From NCBI RefSeq assembly GCF_018687595.1, contig NZ_CP061298.1, positions 1,302,001 through 1,366,000 on the forward strand: a stretch of DNA of 64,000 nucleotides. The letters are read 5' to 3'. The notes under the pieces were generated by a model. It worked only from the letters and a program-made list of their open reading frames with translations. It had not been told where the DNA came from and did no database searches. Each line of letters starts with the position of its first letter. Position 1 is the first letter of the stretch. The position numbers were made by a program, and so were the translations under genes. Shown one piece after another: positions 7,995 to 14,748 of the stretch. The stretch comes from Polynucleobacter paludilacus. GTDB lineage: Bacteria > Pseudomonadota > Gammaproteobacteria > Burkholderiales > Burkholderiaceae.

Positions 7995-8571
7995 TTTTAT
8001 ACGGCTCTTGCCTTGCTTTAGTTAAGTCTCTTTGTTTTTTGACCACATCTTCAGCAACAGCTGACTCCTTATTGCCCCAGTCAGACCTGATATATGTTAT
8101 TACAGCAGCGATTTCTCCGTCAGAAAGGGTATGCCAAGCGGGCATTACTCCGTTGTACGCTGCGCCTTTAACTTCGATCTGCCCTTGAATTCCATGCAAA
8201 AGTATCTTGGAGAGAACATCTTGATCACCCTTAACCCATTCTGAATCTGCCAAGGGCGGGAAAACACCCGGTAAGCCTAGTCCAGTAGCCTGGTGACAGG
8301 CTGCACATTTCCCGATGTAGATCTGCTTTCCATCAATTTGACTTGCTCCACTTGAAGAGGATTTTGGATCCAATGATGCAAGTGTCCTTTGATCGCCAAA
8401 ACTTGATTCGCCACCGGTGGGGCTAACAACGATATAAAAAGCACCCCACATCAACATGGCCCCCAAAAGCAAGGTCACAATCCATGGTAAGGGTCGCATA
8501 CCTTCGCCTGGATCGATCTTTTCTCGCTGAATTTGATCGCTATATTTCGATTGAGATTCTTTATCTATCAT
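7966..8571 (-). CDS. Membrane-anchored monohaem cytochrome c, third subunit of the cbb3-like oxidase
   Basis: This 201-residue protein has one membrane segment at about residues 33-52 and a single class I cytochrome c domain. It shows GKCAACHQATGLGLPGVFPPLADSEW (haem site CAACH near 87-91) and a distal NGVMPAW methionine ligand. It occupies the place that CcoP has in standard ccoNOQP operons, but CcoP normally has two haem domains and this has one. It starts 14 bases after the CcoO-like gene. It probably delivers electrons to the CcoO/CcoN-like core. No separate ccoQ is seen. Confidence 0.85.
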   Translation of the reverse strand: MIDKESQSKYSDQIQREKIDPGEGMRPLPWIVTLLLGAMLMWGAFYIVVSPTGGESSFGDQRTLASLDPKSSSSGASQIDGKQIYIGKCAACHQATGLGLPGVFPPLADSEWVKGDQDVLSKILLHGIQGQIEVKGAAYNGVMPAWHTLSDGEIAAVITYIRSDWGNKESAVAEDVVKKQRDLTKARQEPYKNAEEIRSGT

Positions 8572-8585
8572 CTTGTATCTATTAA

Positions 8586-9218
8586 TTAATTGCTGTCCCG
8601 TGTTTCTTTAACATCTGAATTTAAGGCTGGGTAAGTATGATTTAAAGACTGCAAATACTGAACCAAAGCTATCGCCTCAGGTTTGGCTATAACAACTTGC
8701 CCCTCTTTGACGTAGCCAGGCGGAAGATTCACAACCTCTTCCCCATCTTTTGCAGACCCGTTTCTAACTTCAAATAAAAATGGGTACGCGGGCATGATTG
8801 AACCAGGGGTATAAGCTCTAGGTTGATAAAGATGCCCAAGATGCCAATCCTTACTTGGCTGTCTTGCGCCAATGTTAAACAGATCAGGACCAGTCCTCAT
8901 TGTGCCTAATAAATGAGGTGTATCGTATTTGTAGTCCCCAGCAACAGAGGCCCTTCCCCAACCACGTTTTGAATCTGGCCCTTGAGCAGAGTCCCTAGGT
9001 TGCTGTGAATGGCAATAAACACATCCATTGGCTATGTAAACTTGACGTCCATCTAGCTGCTCTCTAGTGTAGGGTTTTAGACCTTCAGGCGCTTTAATGT
9101 CATCCAATAAAAAATATGGAATAACTACAAGTAGAGCTGTTGCGAATGCAAGTATCACCATGGCGCCAACAACGATTCGAACTTCGTCCATTTCCCAAGG
9201 ATTTTTGCTTTTAAACAT
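8586..9218 (-). CDS. ccoO: CcoO-like monohaem cytochrome c subunit of a cbb3-type oxidase
   Basis: The 210-residue product is anchored by an N-terminal helix (about residues 12-35) after MFKSKNPWEMDE. It carries one haem c site, GCVYCHSQQPRD near residue 65, in the GRQVYIANGC context typical of CcoO/FixO, then GTMRTGPDLFNIGARQ and a methionine ligand in PGSIMPAYPFLF. The ATG at 9218 is chosen over an upstream frame start at 9263 because GAGGG lies just before it and it matches the family N-terminus. It overlaps the CcoN-like stop by eight bases. Confidence 0.88.
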   Translation of the reverse strand: MFKSKNPWEMDEVRIVVGAMVILAFATALLVVIPYFLLDDIKAPEGLKPYTREQLDGRQVYIANGCVYCHSQQPRDSAQGPDSKRGWGRASVAGDYKYDTPHLLGTMRTGPDLFNIGARQPSKDWHLGHLYQPRAYTPGSIMPAYPFLFEVRNGSAKDGEEVVNLPPGYVKEGQVVIAKPEAIALVQYLQSLNHTYPALNSDVKETRDSN

Positions 9219-10878
9219 TTTTACCCTCAAAGTAAGACCAAATTTTATTAGCCATTGAACCACCTATCAGGCTGGCGCCAAGGCGCTTTGGACCAAACTT
9301 CCATCCCATAGCAAAAAAGTGAAATGCGAATACAAAGTGGCCAAGTGTCATTAGTGCGCCCCCGATAGATCGAGCCTCAAGATAAGGAAGAGTCACCGCA
9401 ACACTTTGCATGAATGGCATGTCTGGGTTGAGCATCGCCAATCCTTGTAACCACCCGCCGATTGAGAGCCAAATAAAGTAGATTAAAAAACCAATCAATA
9501 CAAGCCAGAAATGCAGGGAAATCAGCTTGGGATAAGGCCACTCCCAATTCATGACCCTGGGCATGATGTAATAAATTGCTCCAAACATCACCATTGAAAA
9601 GAATCCGTAGAGCCCAAGATGAGCATGTGCTACTGTAAAGTGAGTAAAGTGCGTAACAGTATTAACAGAACGCAAGGCCTCCAATGATCCCTGCACAGAA
9701 GCGGCCGTATAAAGAATTGTTCCTAGCACAATAAATCTTAGTGTAGGCGAATAAACAAGTGCCTTGAAATTCCCTAAAACAGTCATATGTAAATTTACTG
9801 TTACTGCAAACACAGGAATAATCATCATCACGCTTTGGACAATTGACATAGTGATTAGCCAAGTGGGAACAGGGCCGCCTATTAGATGGTGTCCCCCAAC
9901 CTGGCTGTAAAAAAATGCAAGGCTCCAGAAACCTAAAAGTGAGAGGTTATAAGAGTAAATTGGCTTACCAAGGATCTTGGGTATCAAGTAGTAGGCCGAT
10001 GCCAAACCAATGGGCGTAAACCAAAGCCCTAGTACATTATGGCCGAACCACCAATTCATCGTTGCTTGCTCAACACCAAAATGCAAGTACGGGACATTGG
10101 CAATTAGAAACAGTACTGGAAACCATAAAAGTCCTGCAGCAATATACCAAACAGATACATAAAGATGATCAACCTTACGCCTTAAAAGTGTCATCCAAAG
10201 CGGCAACCCAACCAGTCCGCCACCCACCACCAATAAGATGTCAATTTGCCATGGAAATTCAAGCCACTCGAGACCATCAGAGTAGCCTAGGGCGATAGAA
10301 AGTGCCCCTAAAAAAACTCCTACGGTCCAAAGAGCTCCTCCTGCAATTGCATACTTTGAGCCAACTAAATGTGTCTTAAGCAATCTCGGAATGAGCCAAA
10401 GCGAGACCCCAATTCCAGCCAGGGAGCACCAACCATAAGCAACTAAATTAAGGTGTATAGGCCGAATGCGTCCAAAAGTGAGCCAACTATATTGAGCCAG
10501 CCAGTCAGGGGAATGCAACTTAACAGAGGAAACTAAACCTGCGACTGAAGCGATTAACAGCCAAATCACAGCCAAAGTAAGGCAAATACCTACCGCTAAT
10601 GAGCTAGATTTATCAGCCTCTGCCCTAGCCCTTAAGTCCTCCTGAATTAAATCATCGCTTAGCGGTGTTGTACCAGTAACTGTTGCCTGCAATTCTTTTA
10701 ATTGAGCAAGCGTAGCCGCAGGATCGTCAACAAAACCCACTTCATTTTTGCTGAATATGGTTACTGCAGCATTGACACTATCCCCAAACATTCCTTTGGA
10801 CATTGACCAAATATAAAGAAAAAGGGCAAATAAAGAGAGGATAAAAGTGGCAAGTAAAAGAGAAGCAGTAAAGTCCAT
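9211..10878 (-). CDS. ccoN: CcoN-like catalytic subunit I of a cbb3-type haem-copper oxidase, with an N-terminal extension
   Basis: This is the oxygen-reducing core, embedded in the inner membrane. The cbb3 landmarks are present: LTFGRIRPIHLN (low-spin haem ligand, about residue 143), WWFGHNVLGLWFTP (CuB histidine), VGGHHLIGGPVPTWL (two CuB histidines), and HFTVAHAHLGLYGFFSM (haem ligands). The protein is 555 residues, longer than the roughly 470-480 of a usual CcoN. The extra 95 or so residues at the N-terminus have one membrane helix then MSKGMFGDSVNAAVTIF and an acidic helix, recalling the small assembly protein CcoS. It heads the oxidase operon behind an FNR-box promoter. Confidence 0.9.
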   Translation of the reverse strand: MDFTASLLLATFILSLFALFLYIWSMSKGMFGDSVNAAVTIFSKNEVGFVDDPAATLAQLKELQATVTGTTPLSDDLIQEDLRARAEADKSSSLAVGICLTLAVIWLLIASVAGLVSSVKLHSPDWLAQYSWLTFGRIRPIHLNLVAYGWCSLAGIGVSLWLIPRLLKTHLVGSKYAIAGGALWTVGVFLGALSIALGYSDGLEWLEFPWQIDILLVVGGGLVGLPLWMTLLRRKVDHLYVSVWYIAAGLLWFPVLFLIANVPYLHFGVEQATMNWWFGHNVLGLWFTPIGLASAYYLIPKILGKPIYSYNLSLLGFWSLAFFYSQVGGHHLIGGPVPTWLITMSIVQSVMMIIPVFAVTVNLHMTVLGNFKALVYSPTLRFIVLGTILYTAASVQGSLEALRSVNTVTHFTHFTVAHAHLGLYGFFSMVMFGAIYYIMPRVMNWEWPYPKLISLHFWLVLIGFLIYFIWLSIGGWLQGLAMLNPDMPFMQSVAVTLPYLEARSIGGALMTLGHFVFAFHFFAMGWKFGPKRLGASLIGGSMANKIWSYFEGKNV

Positions 10879-10914
10879 TTAAGGCCTATTAAAAAGGAAA
10901 TTTGGCATCAAGCT

Positions 10915-10955
10915 ATTTTAAGGCCTGAAATAAAATGATCTTTGATCTAGATCAT
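10915..10955 (-). promoter_or_regulatory. FNR-type class II promoter for the oxidase operon
   Basis: TTGATCTAGATCAT at 10942-10955 matches the FNR/Anr consensus TTGAT-N4-ATCAA at nine of ten defined bases. On the minus strand a -10 element TAAAAT lies at 10920-10915, which puts the transcript start near 10908. The box centre is then about 40.5 bases upstream, the standard position for class II FNR activation. The leader to the ccoN start at 10878 is about 30 bases. The site lies between ccoN and the FNR-family gene upstream on the same strand. Confidence 0.8.
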
Positions 10956-10970
10956 GGATCTAATTAGAGC

Positions 10971-11687
10971 TCAAATTCCCCTCTCAGAGAACCTACGCAA
11001 TGCTTCAATGCTGGGAATTTGTACTGAAAGACGGGTGATATTAGTGAGTAAACCTTGTTCAGCCATTGAAGCTAATGCACGACTAATCGTCTCAAACTTG
11101 ACATCCATCATTAATCCCATATCTTCGCGCCTGAACAGCGGAGCAATAGCAGAGGATCCTAACTCTTTAGCTAACTTTAAAAGAAAGTGAGCAAGTCGCA
11201 CTTCAATTCTTCCAGTATTAATCTCCGAGAACCATGACTCTGATTGGGATAATGCCTCACCCCATTTCTTAACTATTTGCCGATGAAGTCTAGGAGATTC
11301 CTCGCCTAATGAAGAAATGATGACTTTAGGAATTTTGCATAACCGTACATTTGTGAGAGCAACAGCTGAATGCTCGTAATGCTCACCCAACAGAGCCTCC
11401 ATTCCGAATAAGTTTCCGGGCAATGCCACTCTCACAATTCGACTTGAGCCGTTGGGATTGATATGAAGTAATTTAATGTACCCCTCACGCAAGGTATACA
11501 GAGACTGTGATGAATCGCCTTGAGTATATATATTTGCATAAGCTTCAAAGCTCAAATCATCTATAGGGCTATGAATCTTAGAAAAATCTTCCTCATTCAG
11601 CTCGGCAAATAACGCAGAACTCCTAATAGAGCACGCCTCGCAATTGCTATTACCGTTCCAAGCGCTTTTAATTTCTATAGTCTTCAT
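10971..11687 (-). CDS. FNR-like transcription regulator (Crp/Fnr family), one cluster cysteine replaced
   Basis: The 238-residue product (from the ATG at 11687) has a cyclic-nucleotide-type sensor domain and a C-terminal helix-turn-helix. The recognition helix reads FETISRAL; its E-x-x-S-R (E199, S202, R203) is the FNR specificity motif for TTGAT-N4-ATCAA. The N-terminus has C16-x2-C19, and C117 sits in VRLCKIP, matching E. coli FNR C20, C23 and C122. The residue matching C29 is Ala25. So the oxygen-sensing 4Fe-4S cluster may be altered or absent. It likely controls the oxidase operon just downstream, which carries a fitting box. No strong ribosome site is visible; the frame stays open to 11786. 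Confidence 0.85.
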   Translation of the reverse strand: MKTIEIKSAWNGNSNCEACSIRSSALFAELNEEDFSKIHSPIDDLSFEAYANIYTQGDSSQSLYTLREGYIKLLHINPNGSSRIVRVALPGNLFGMEALLGEHYEHSAVALTNVRLCKIPKVIISSLGEESPRLHRQIVKKWGEALSQSESWFSEINTGRIEVRLAHFLLKLAKELGSSAIAPLFRREDMGLMMDVKFETISRALASMAEQGLLTNITRLSVQIPSIEALRRFSERGI

Positions 11688-11778
11688 AAATATTGGGTTA
11701 ATTAAGAGCCTAAAGAAGGTTAATTCATATTTTATTCTATAGTTATATCGTTTTGAAAGAGATAACCGCACAAACGAA

Positions 11779-11810
11779 AAAACCACCCGAAGGTGGTTTT
11801 GATGTTTTTT
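11779..11810 (-). terminator. Bidirectional hairpin terminator upstream of the regulator gene
   Basis: AAAACCACC, loop CGAA (TTCG on the minus strand), GGTGGTTTT, with a T-run on both sides: TTTTTTCG on the minus strand and GATGTTTTTTT on the plus strand. It lies directly beyond the 3' end of the tRNA-like relic, where a terminator of a tRNA gene would be. Confidence 0.7.
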
Positions 11811-11850
11811 TGGTGGCCCGGGGCTAAATCGACCAGGGCCTGGGATGGCC
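11811..11850 (-). other. Possible relic of a tRNA 3' half
   Basis: Read on the minus strand, this stretch ends GCCCCGGGCCACCA, like a tRNA acceptor end with CCA. It is preceded by GGTCGATTTA, which resembles a damaged T-loop (GGTTCGAATC). The T-stem does not pair well and no anticodon arm is found upstream, so it is not a working tRNA. A hairpin terminator follows directly at 11779-11800. It may be the remains of a tandem tRNA gene or an attachment-site remnant. Confidence 0.35.
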
Positions 11851-11918
11851 GACTAATCTTCACATCAAAATTCAACTAAAACTGTGCAATATTTGCCTAC
11901 ACACTCTCTAGCATGCCC

Positions 11919-11939
11919 AGCGTTACTTAAAGTAACGCT
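11919..11939. repeat. Perfect 10-base inverted repeat with one-base centre
   Basis: AGCGTTACTT, A, AAGTAACGCT. It lies 44 bases beyond the tRNA 3' end, just past that gene's terminator. There is no T-run directly after it, so it is not a standard terminator. A protein-binding site or a retained recombination site are both possible. Confidence 0.5.
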
Positions 11940-11944
11940 TAAAA

Positions 11945-11980
11945 GACAAAACCCCCACTATTGCTGATGAGGGTTTGCTT
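11945..11980 (-). terminator. Terminator after the tRNA gene
   Basis: On the minus strand AAACCC, a loop of about 16-17 bases, GGGTTT, then TGTCTTTT, starting a few bases after the tRNA 3' end. The six-pair stem is modest. Confidence 0.6.
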
Positions 11981-11983
11981 TTC

Positions 11984-12060
11984 TGGTGGGCCCACCAGGA
12001 CTTGAACCTGGGACCAAAGGATTATGAGTCCTCTGCTCTAACCAACTGAGCTATGGGCCC
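11984..12060 (-). tRNA. tRNA with anticodon CAT, probably tRNA-Ile2 (lysidine-modified); elongator Met is the alternative
   Basis: A full 77-base cloverleaf with encoded CCA. The acceptor stem is GGGCCCA/TGGGCCC with discriminator A. The D-arm is AGCTCAGTTGGTTAGAGC, the anticodon stem GAGGA/TCCTT (with one mismatch or wobble), the anticodon CAT at 12026-12024, and the T-arm CCAGG-TTCAAGT-CCTGG. Acceptor pairs C4-G69 and C5-G68 are the known determinants for TilS, which turns CAT tRNA into an isoleucine tRNA, and the TTTGGTCC variable region resembles tRNA-Ile2. Elongator tRNA-Met usually has A/U at these pairs. It lies 13 bases after the rpoD stop, on the same strand. Confidence 0.9.
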
Positions 12061-12073
12061 GTAAATACTTCGA

Positions 12074-14524
12074 TCAATCTTCCTCTAGGAAAGTTTTTAG
12101 CTTGTCACTACGACTTGGATGACGCATTTTACGGAGTGCTTTTGCTTCGATCTGACGTATACGCTCTCTGGTGACATCGAATTGCTTGCCGACTTCTTCG
12201 AGAGTGTGGTCTGTGCTCATCTCAACACCAAAGCGCATACGCAATACTTTTGCTTCGCGAGGTGTGAGTGAGTCCAAGACATCCTTCACGACATCCCGCA
12301 TGGAGTCATGCAAAGCTGCCTCTGCTGGCGCCAAGGTATTCGAGTCCTCAATGAAGTCACCCAAATGAGAGTCTTCATCGTCACCGATTGGGGTCTCCAT
12401 GGAGATAGGCTCTTTCGCGATCTTCATGATCTTGCGAATCTTATCTTCTGGAATTTCCATCTTGAGCGCTAAGGTTGCAGCATCGGGCTCATGACCAGTC
12501 TCTTGCAAGATCTGGCGGCTGATGCGGTTCATCTTATTGATGGTCTCAATCATATGCACTGGAATACGAATCGTGCGGGCTTGGTCAGCAATAGAGCGAG
12601 TAATAGCTTGACGGATCCACCAAGTTGCATAAGTGGAGAACTTATAACCACGACGGTATTCAAACTTATCAACCGCCTTCATCAAACCAATATTGCCTTC
12701 TTGGATCAAATCCAAGAACTGCAATCCGCGATTAGTGTATTTCTTGGCAATGGAGATCACCAAACGCAAGTTCGCCACGGTCATTTCACGCTTCGCTTCA
12801 CGGGCACGCTTCTCGCCAGCGATCATCTGCTTATTAACTTCTTTCAACTCAAGAAGTGGCAGAACCACACGAGTCTGAATATCAATCAGCTTTTGTTGCA
12901 ACTCTTGAATCGCTGGAACGTTACGCTCCAAGAGGGCTGAGTAAGGCTTATTTTCTTTGAGTAATTTAGCAGTCCAGCCCAAGTTCATTGACATCTTAGG
13001 GAACTCTTTTAAGACTTCACCGCGGTTAACGCCGACTTTATCGACCAACAGGCTCACAATACCGCGCTCCAGTTTCCAGACCTGGTCCACTTGCGAGCGC
13101 ATGGTATCGCATAACTTCTCAACACTTTTTGCAGTCAAACGGAAACCCAGCAACTCATTGCGAATGTTTTCTTGAGCCTTAAGGTAAGCAGGGCAGTTAT
13201 AGCCGTCTTTGTCAAAAGCTCTACGCATTTTGTCAGCTTGAACACGAACTACTGCAAATTTTTCGAGGGAGATTTGCTTAAGCTCTTCGAGCTGCTTTGC
13301 ATTTGCTGTAGCAGCACCACCGCCACCGCCGCCCTCTTCGCCTTCGCCACCCTCTTCGCCTTCTTCAGCATCAGGGTCAATCTCAGGCTCTTCAGGTCCC
13401 AACTTAATATCTTCAGCATTAGGATCAACCAAACCATCCACAAACTGATCAATTTCCATTTCACCAGAAGCAATCTTGGCAGCGTTATCCAAGATCTCAG
13501 CAATAGTCACTGGGCAAGCAGACAAAGCCATCACCATGTCTTTTAAGCCAGCTTCAATCTTCTTGGCAATGACAATCTCACCCTCACGCGTCAAGAGATC
13601 AACCGTGCCCATTTCACGCATATACATGCGCACGGGATCAGTAGTACGGCCAAACTCAGAATCCACTGTAGATAAAGCAGCTTCGGCTTCTTCCTCTGCC
13701 TCTTCTTCTGAGGTGGCTGCAGCTGTGTTCTCACTTAGGAGCAATGTTTCTGCATCAGGCGCTTGCTCGTAAACAGTAATGCCAATGTCATTCAATAAAC
13801 CAATCAAAGTCTCTAATGCATCCGCATCGGACAACTCATCTGACATCACGTCATTCATCTCACCATGGGTTAAGTAACCCTTAGATTTACCCATCTTGAT
13901 CAATGTCTTCAAGCGGGCACGACGGAGTTCTTGTTGCTCTTCAGAACCCAACTGCTGCGCAGCGAATTCTTTTAAGAGGGCCTTTTCTTTTGCTTTGCGC
14001 TCACGGGCTTTTTGGCGATCGGTCAGAACAACCTCACCGCTTTCAACTGGTGCAACTTCCGCTTTTGGCTTACGGCCGCGTGTTTTCTTTTCCTCGACTA
14101 CCTCAACTACGGGCAACAACGCTTCTTTTGCTTTTTTACCCTTAGCAACCGGCTCTGGCTTTGCGACAACCTTGGCGACTTTAGCCGGTACTACCTTAGC
14201 GACTTTCGCAGTCACTTTTACTGCCGCCTTAGCGACAGGCTTAGCAGCTGGCTTTGCGGTAGGCTTAGCTACTGGCTTTCCAGCCACTTTCTTAGCAACA
14301 GGCTTCGCTTTAACTGCAACTTTCTTGGCAACCGGTTTCTTAGCTACTGGCTTGGCTTTGACTGCAACTTTCTTGGCAACCGGTTTCTTAGCTACTGGCT
14401 TGGCTTTGACTGCAACTTTCTTGGCAACCGGTTTCTTGACTGCTACTTTTGCTGGCACTTTTTTCGCAACAGGCTTTTTAGCAACGGCTTTAACGGCGGG
14501 TTTTTTTGTCTTGGTAGTTGGCAT
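12074..14524 (-). CDS. rpoD: RNA polymerase primary sigma factor, sigma-70
   Basis: RpoD directs RNA polymerase to housekeeping promoters. The 816-residue product has sigma region 1.1 (about residues 180-265), region 1.2 ([13 protein letters not shown]), a long acidic and Gly-rich non-conserved region, region 2 with the -10 binding segment [17 protein letters not shown], region 3, and region 4 with [20 protein letters not shown]. The first 170 or so residues are an Ala/Lys/Pro-rich, histone H1-like tail, as in other Burkholderiales RpoD proteins. The ATG at 14524 (MPTTKTKK) is chosen; an upstream frame start at 14599 is not family-like. No clear ribosome site is seen. Confidence 0.96.
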   Translation of the reverse strand: MPTTKTKKPAVKAVAKKPVAKKVPAKVAVKKPVAKKVAVKAKPVAKKPVAKKVAVKAKPVAKKPVAKKVAVKAKPVAKKVAGKPVAKPTAKPAAKPVAKAAVKVTAKVAKVVPAKVAKVVAKPEPVAKGKKAKEALLPVVEVVEEKKTRGRKPKAEVAPVESGEVVLTDRQKARERKAKEKALLKEFAAQQLGSEEQQELRRARLKTLIKMGKSKGYLTHGEMNDVMSDELSDADALETLIGLLNDIGITVYEQAPDAETLLLSENTAAATSEEEAEEEAEAALSTVDSEFGRTTDPVRMYMREMGTVDLLTREGEIVIAKKIEAGLKDMVMALSACPVTIAEILDNAAKIASGEMEIDQFVDGLVDPNAEDIKLGPEEPEIDPDAEEGEEGGEGEEGGGGGGAATANAKQLEELKQISLEKFAVVRVQADKMRRAFDKDGYNCPAYLKAQENIRNELLGFRLTAKSVEKLCDTMRSQVDQVWKLERGIVSLLVDKVGVNRGEVLKEFPKMSMNLGWTAKLLKENKPYSALLERNVPAIQELQQKLIDIQTRVVLPLLELKEVNKQMIAGEKRAREAKREMTVANLRLVISIAKKYTNRGLQFLDLIQEGNIGLMKAVDKFEYRRGYKFSTYATWWIRQAITRSIADQARTIRIPVHMIETINKMNRISRQILQETGHEPDAATLALKMEIPEDKIRKIMKIAKEPISMETPIGDDEDSHLGDFIEDSNTLAPAEAALHDSMRDVVKDVLDSLTPREAKVLRMRFGVEMSTDHTLEEVGKQFDVTRERIRQIEAKALRKMRHPSRSDKLKTFLEED
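14313..14438 (-). repeat. 48-base tandem repeat inside rpoD
   Basis: The block ACTGCAACTTTCTTGGCAAC recurs at 14313, 14361 and 14409, an exact 48-base step, giving about 2.6 near-identical copies. It encodes a 16-residue unit of the type [16 protein letters not shown] in the basic RpoD tail. The near identity points to recent slippage or unequal exchange, so the copy number may differ between strains. Confidence 0.9.
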
Positions 14525-14659
14525 TTGTTGGTACTTACTTACATTACTGGTGATTGATATCGACTGATTAAGTACAGCCCCGTTTGTCACTTGCCCCAAA
14601 TTTCATCAAAATAATGCGCAAGTGACTGAATTAAATCGGTTTTTTTCTGGGAATAGAGG

Positions 14660-14665
14660 ATTATA
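14660..14665 (-). promoter_or_regulatory. Candidate -10 element for rpoD
   Basis: TATAAT on the minus strand in the 224-base gap between dnaG and rpoD, about 135 bases before the rpoD start. No good -35 is seen at 16-18 bases. The rest of the gap holds an AT-rich leader and a weak CCCC/GGGG hairpin near 14684-14712. Confidence 0.35.
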
Positions 14666-14748
14666 GTCGATTATGATATTTTTCCCCTGCTTCCTCAGCA
14701 AAATAAGGGGATATTTTCAGAAAAATCTAGGTGGAATTCTGTAAATTC

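Noticed and set aside
14313..14438. Regular repeats that could suggest a CRISPR array or a repeat element
   Set aside because: The unit is 48 bases with no unique spacers and stays in frame as Lys/Ala/Pro residues of RpoD.
13896..14567. A long open frame on the plus strand opposite the rpoD tail, with others at 12491-12940 and 13172-13546
   Set aside because: They mirror the biased codon use of rpoD on the other strand. The products are low-complexity and have no ribosome sites or family features.
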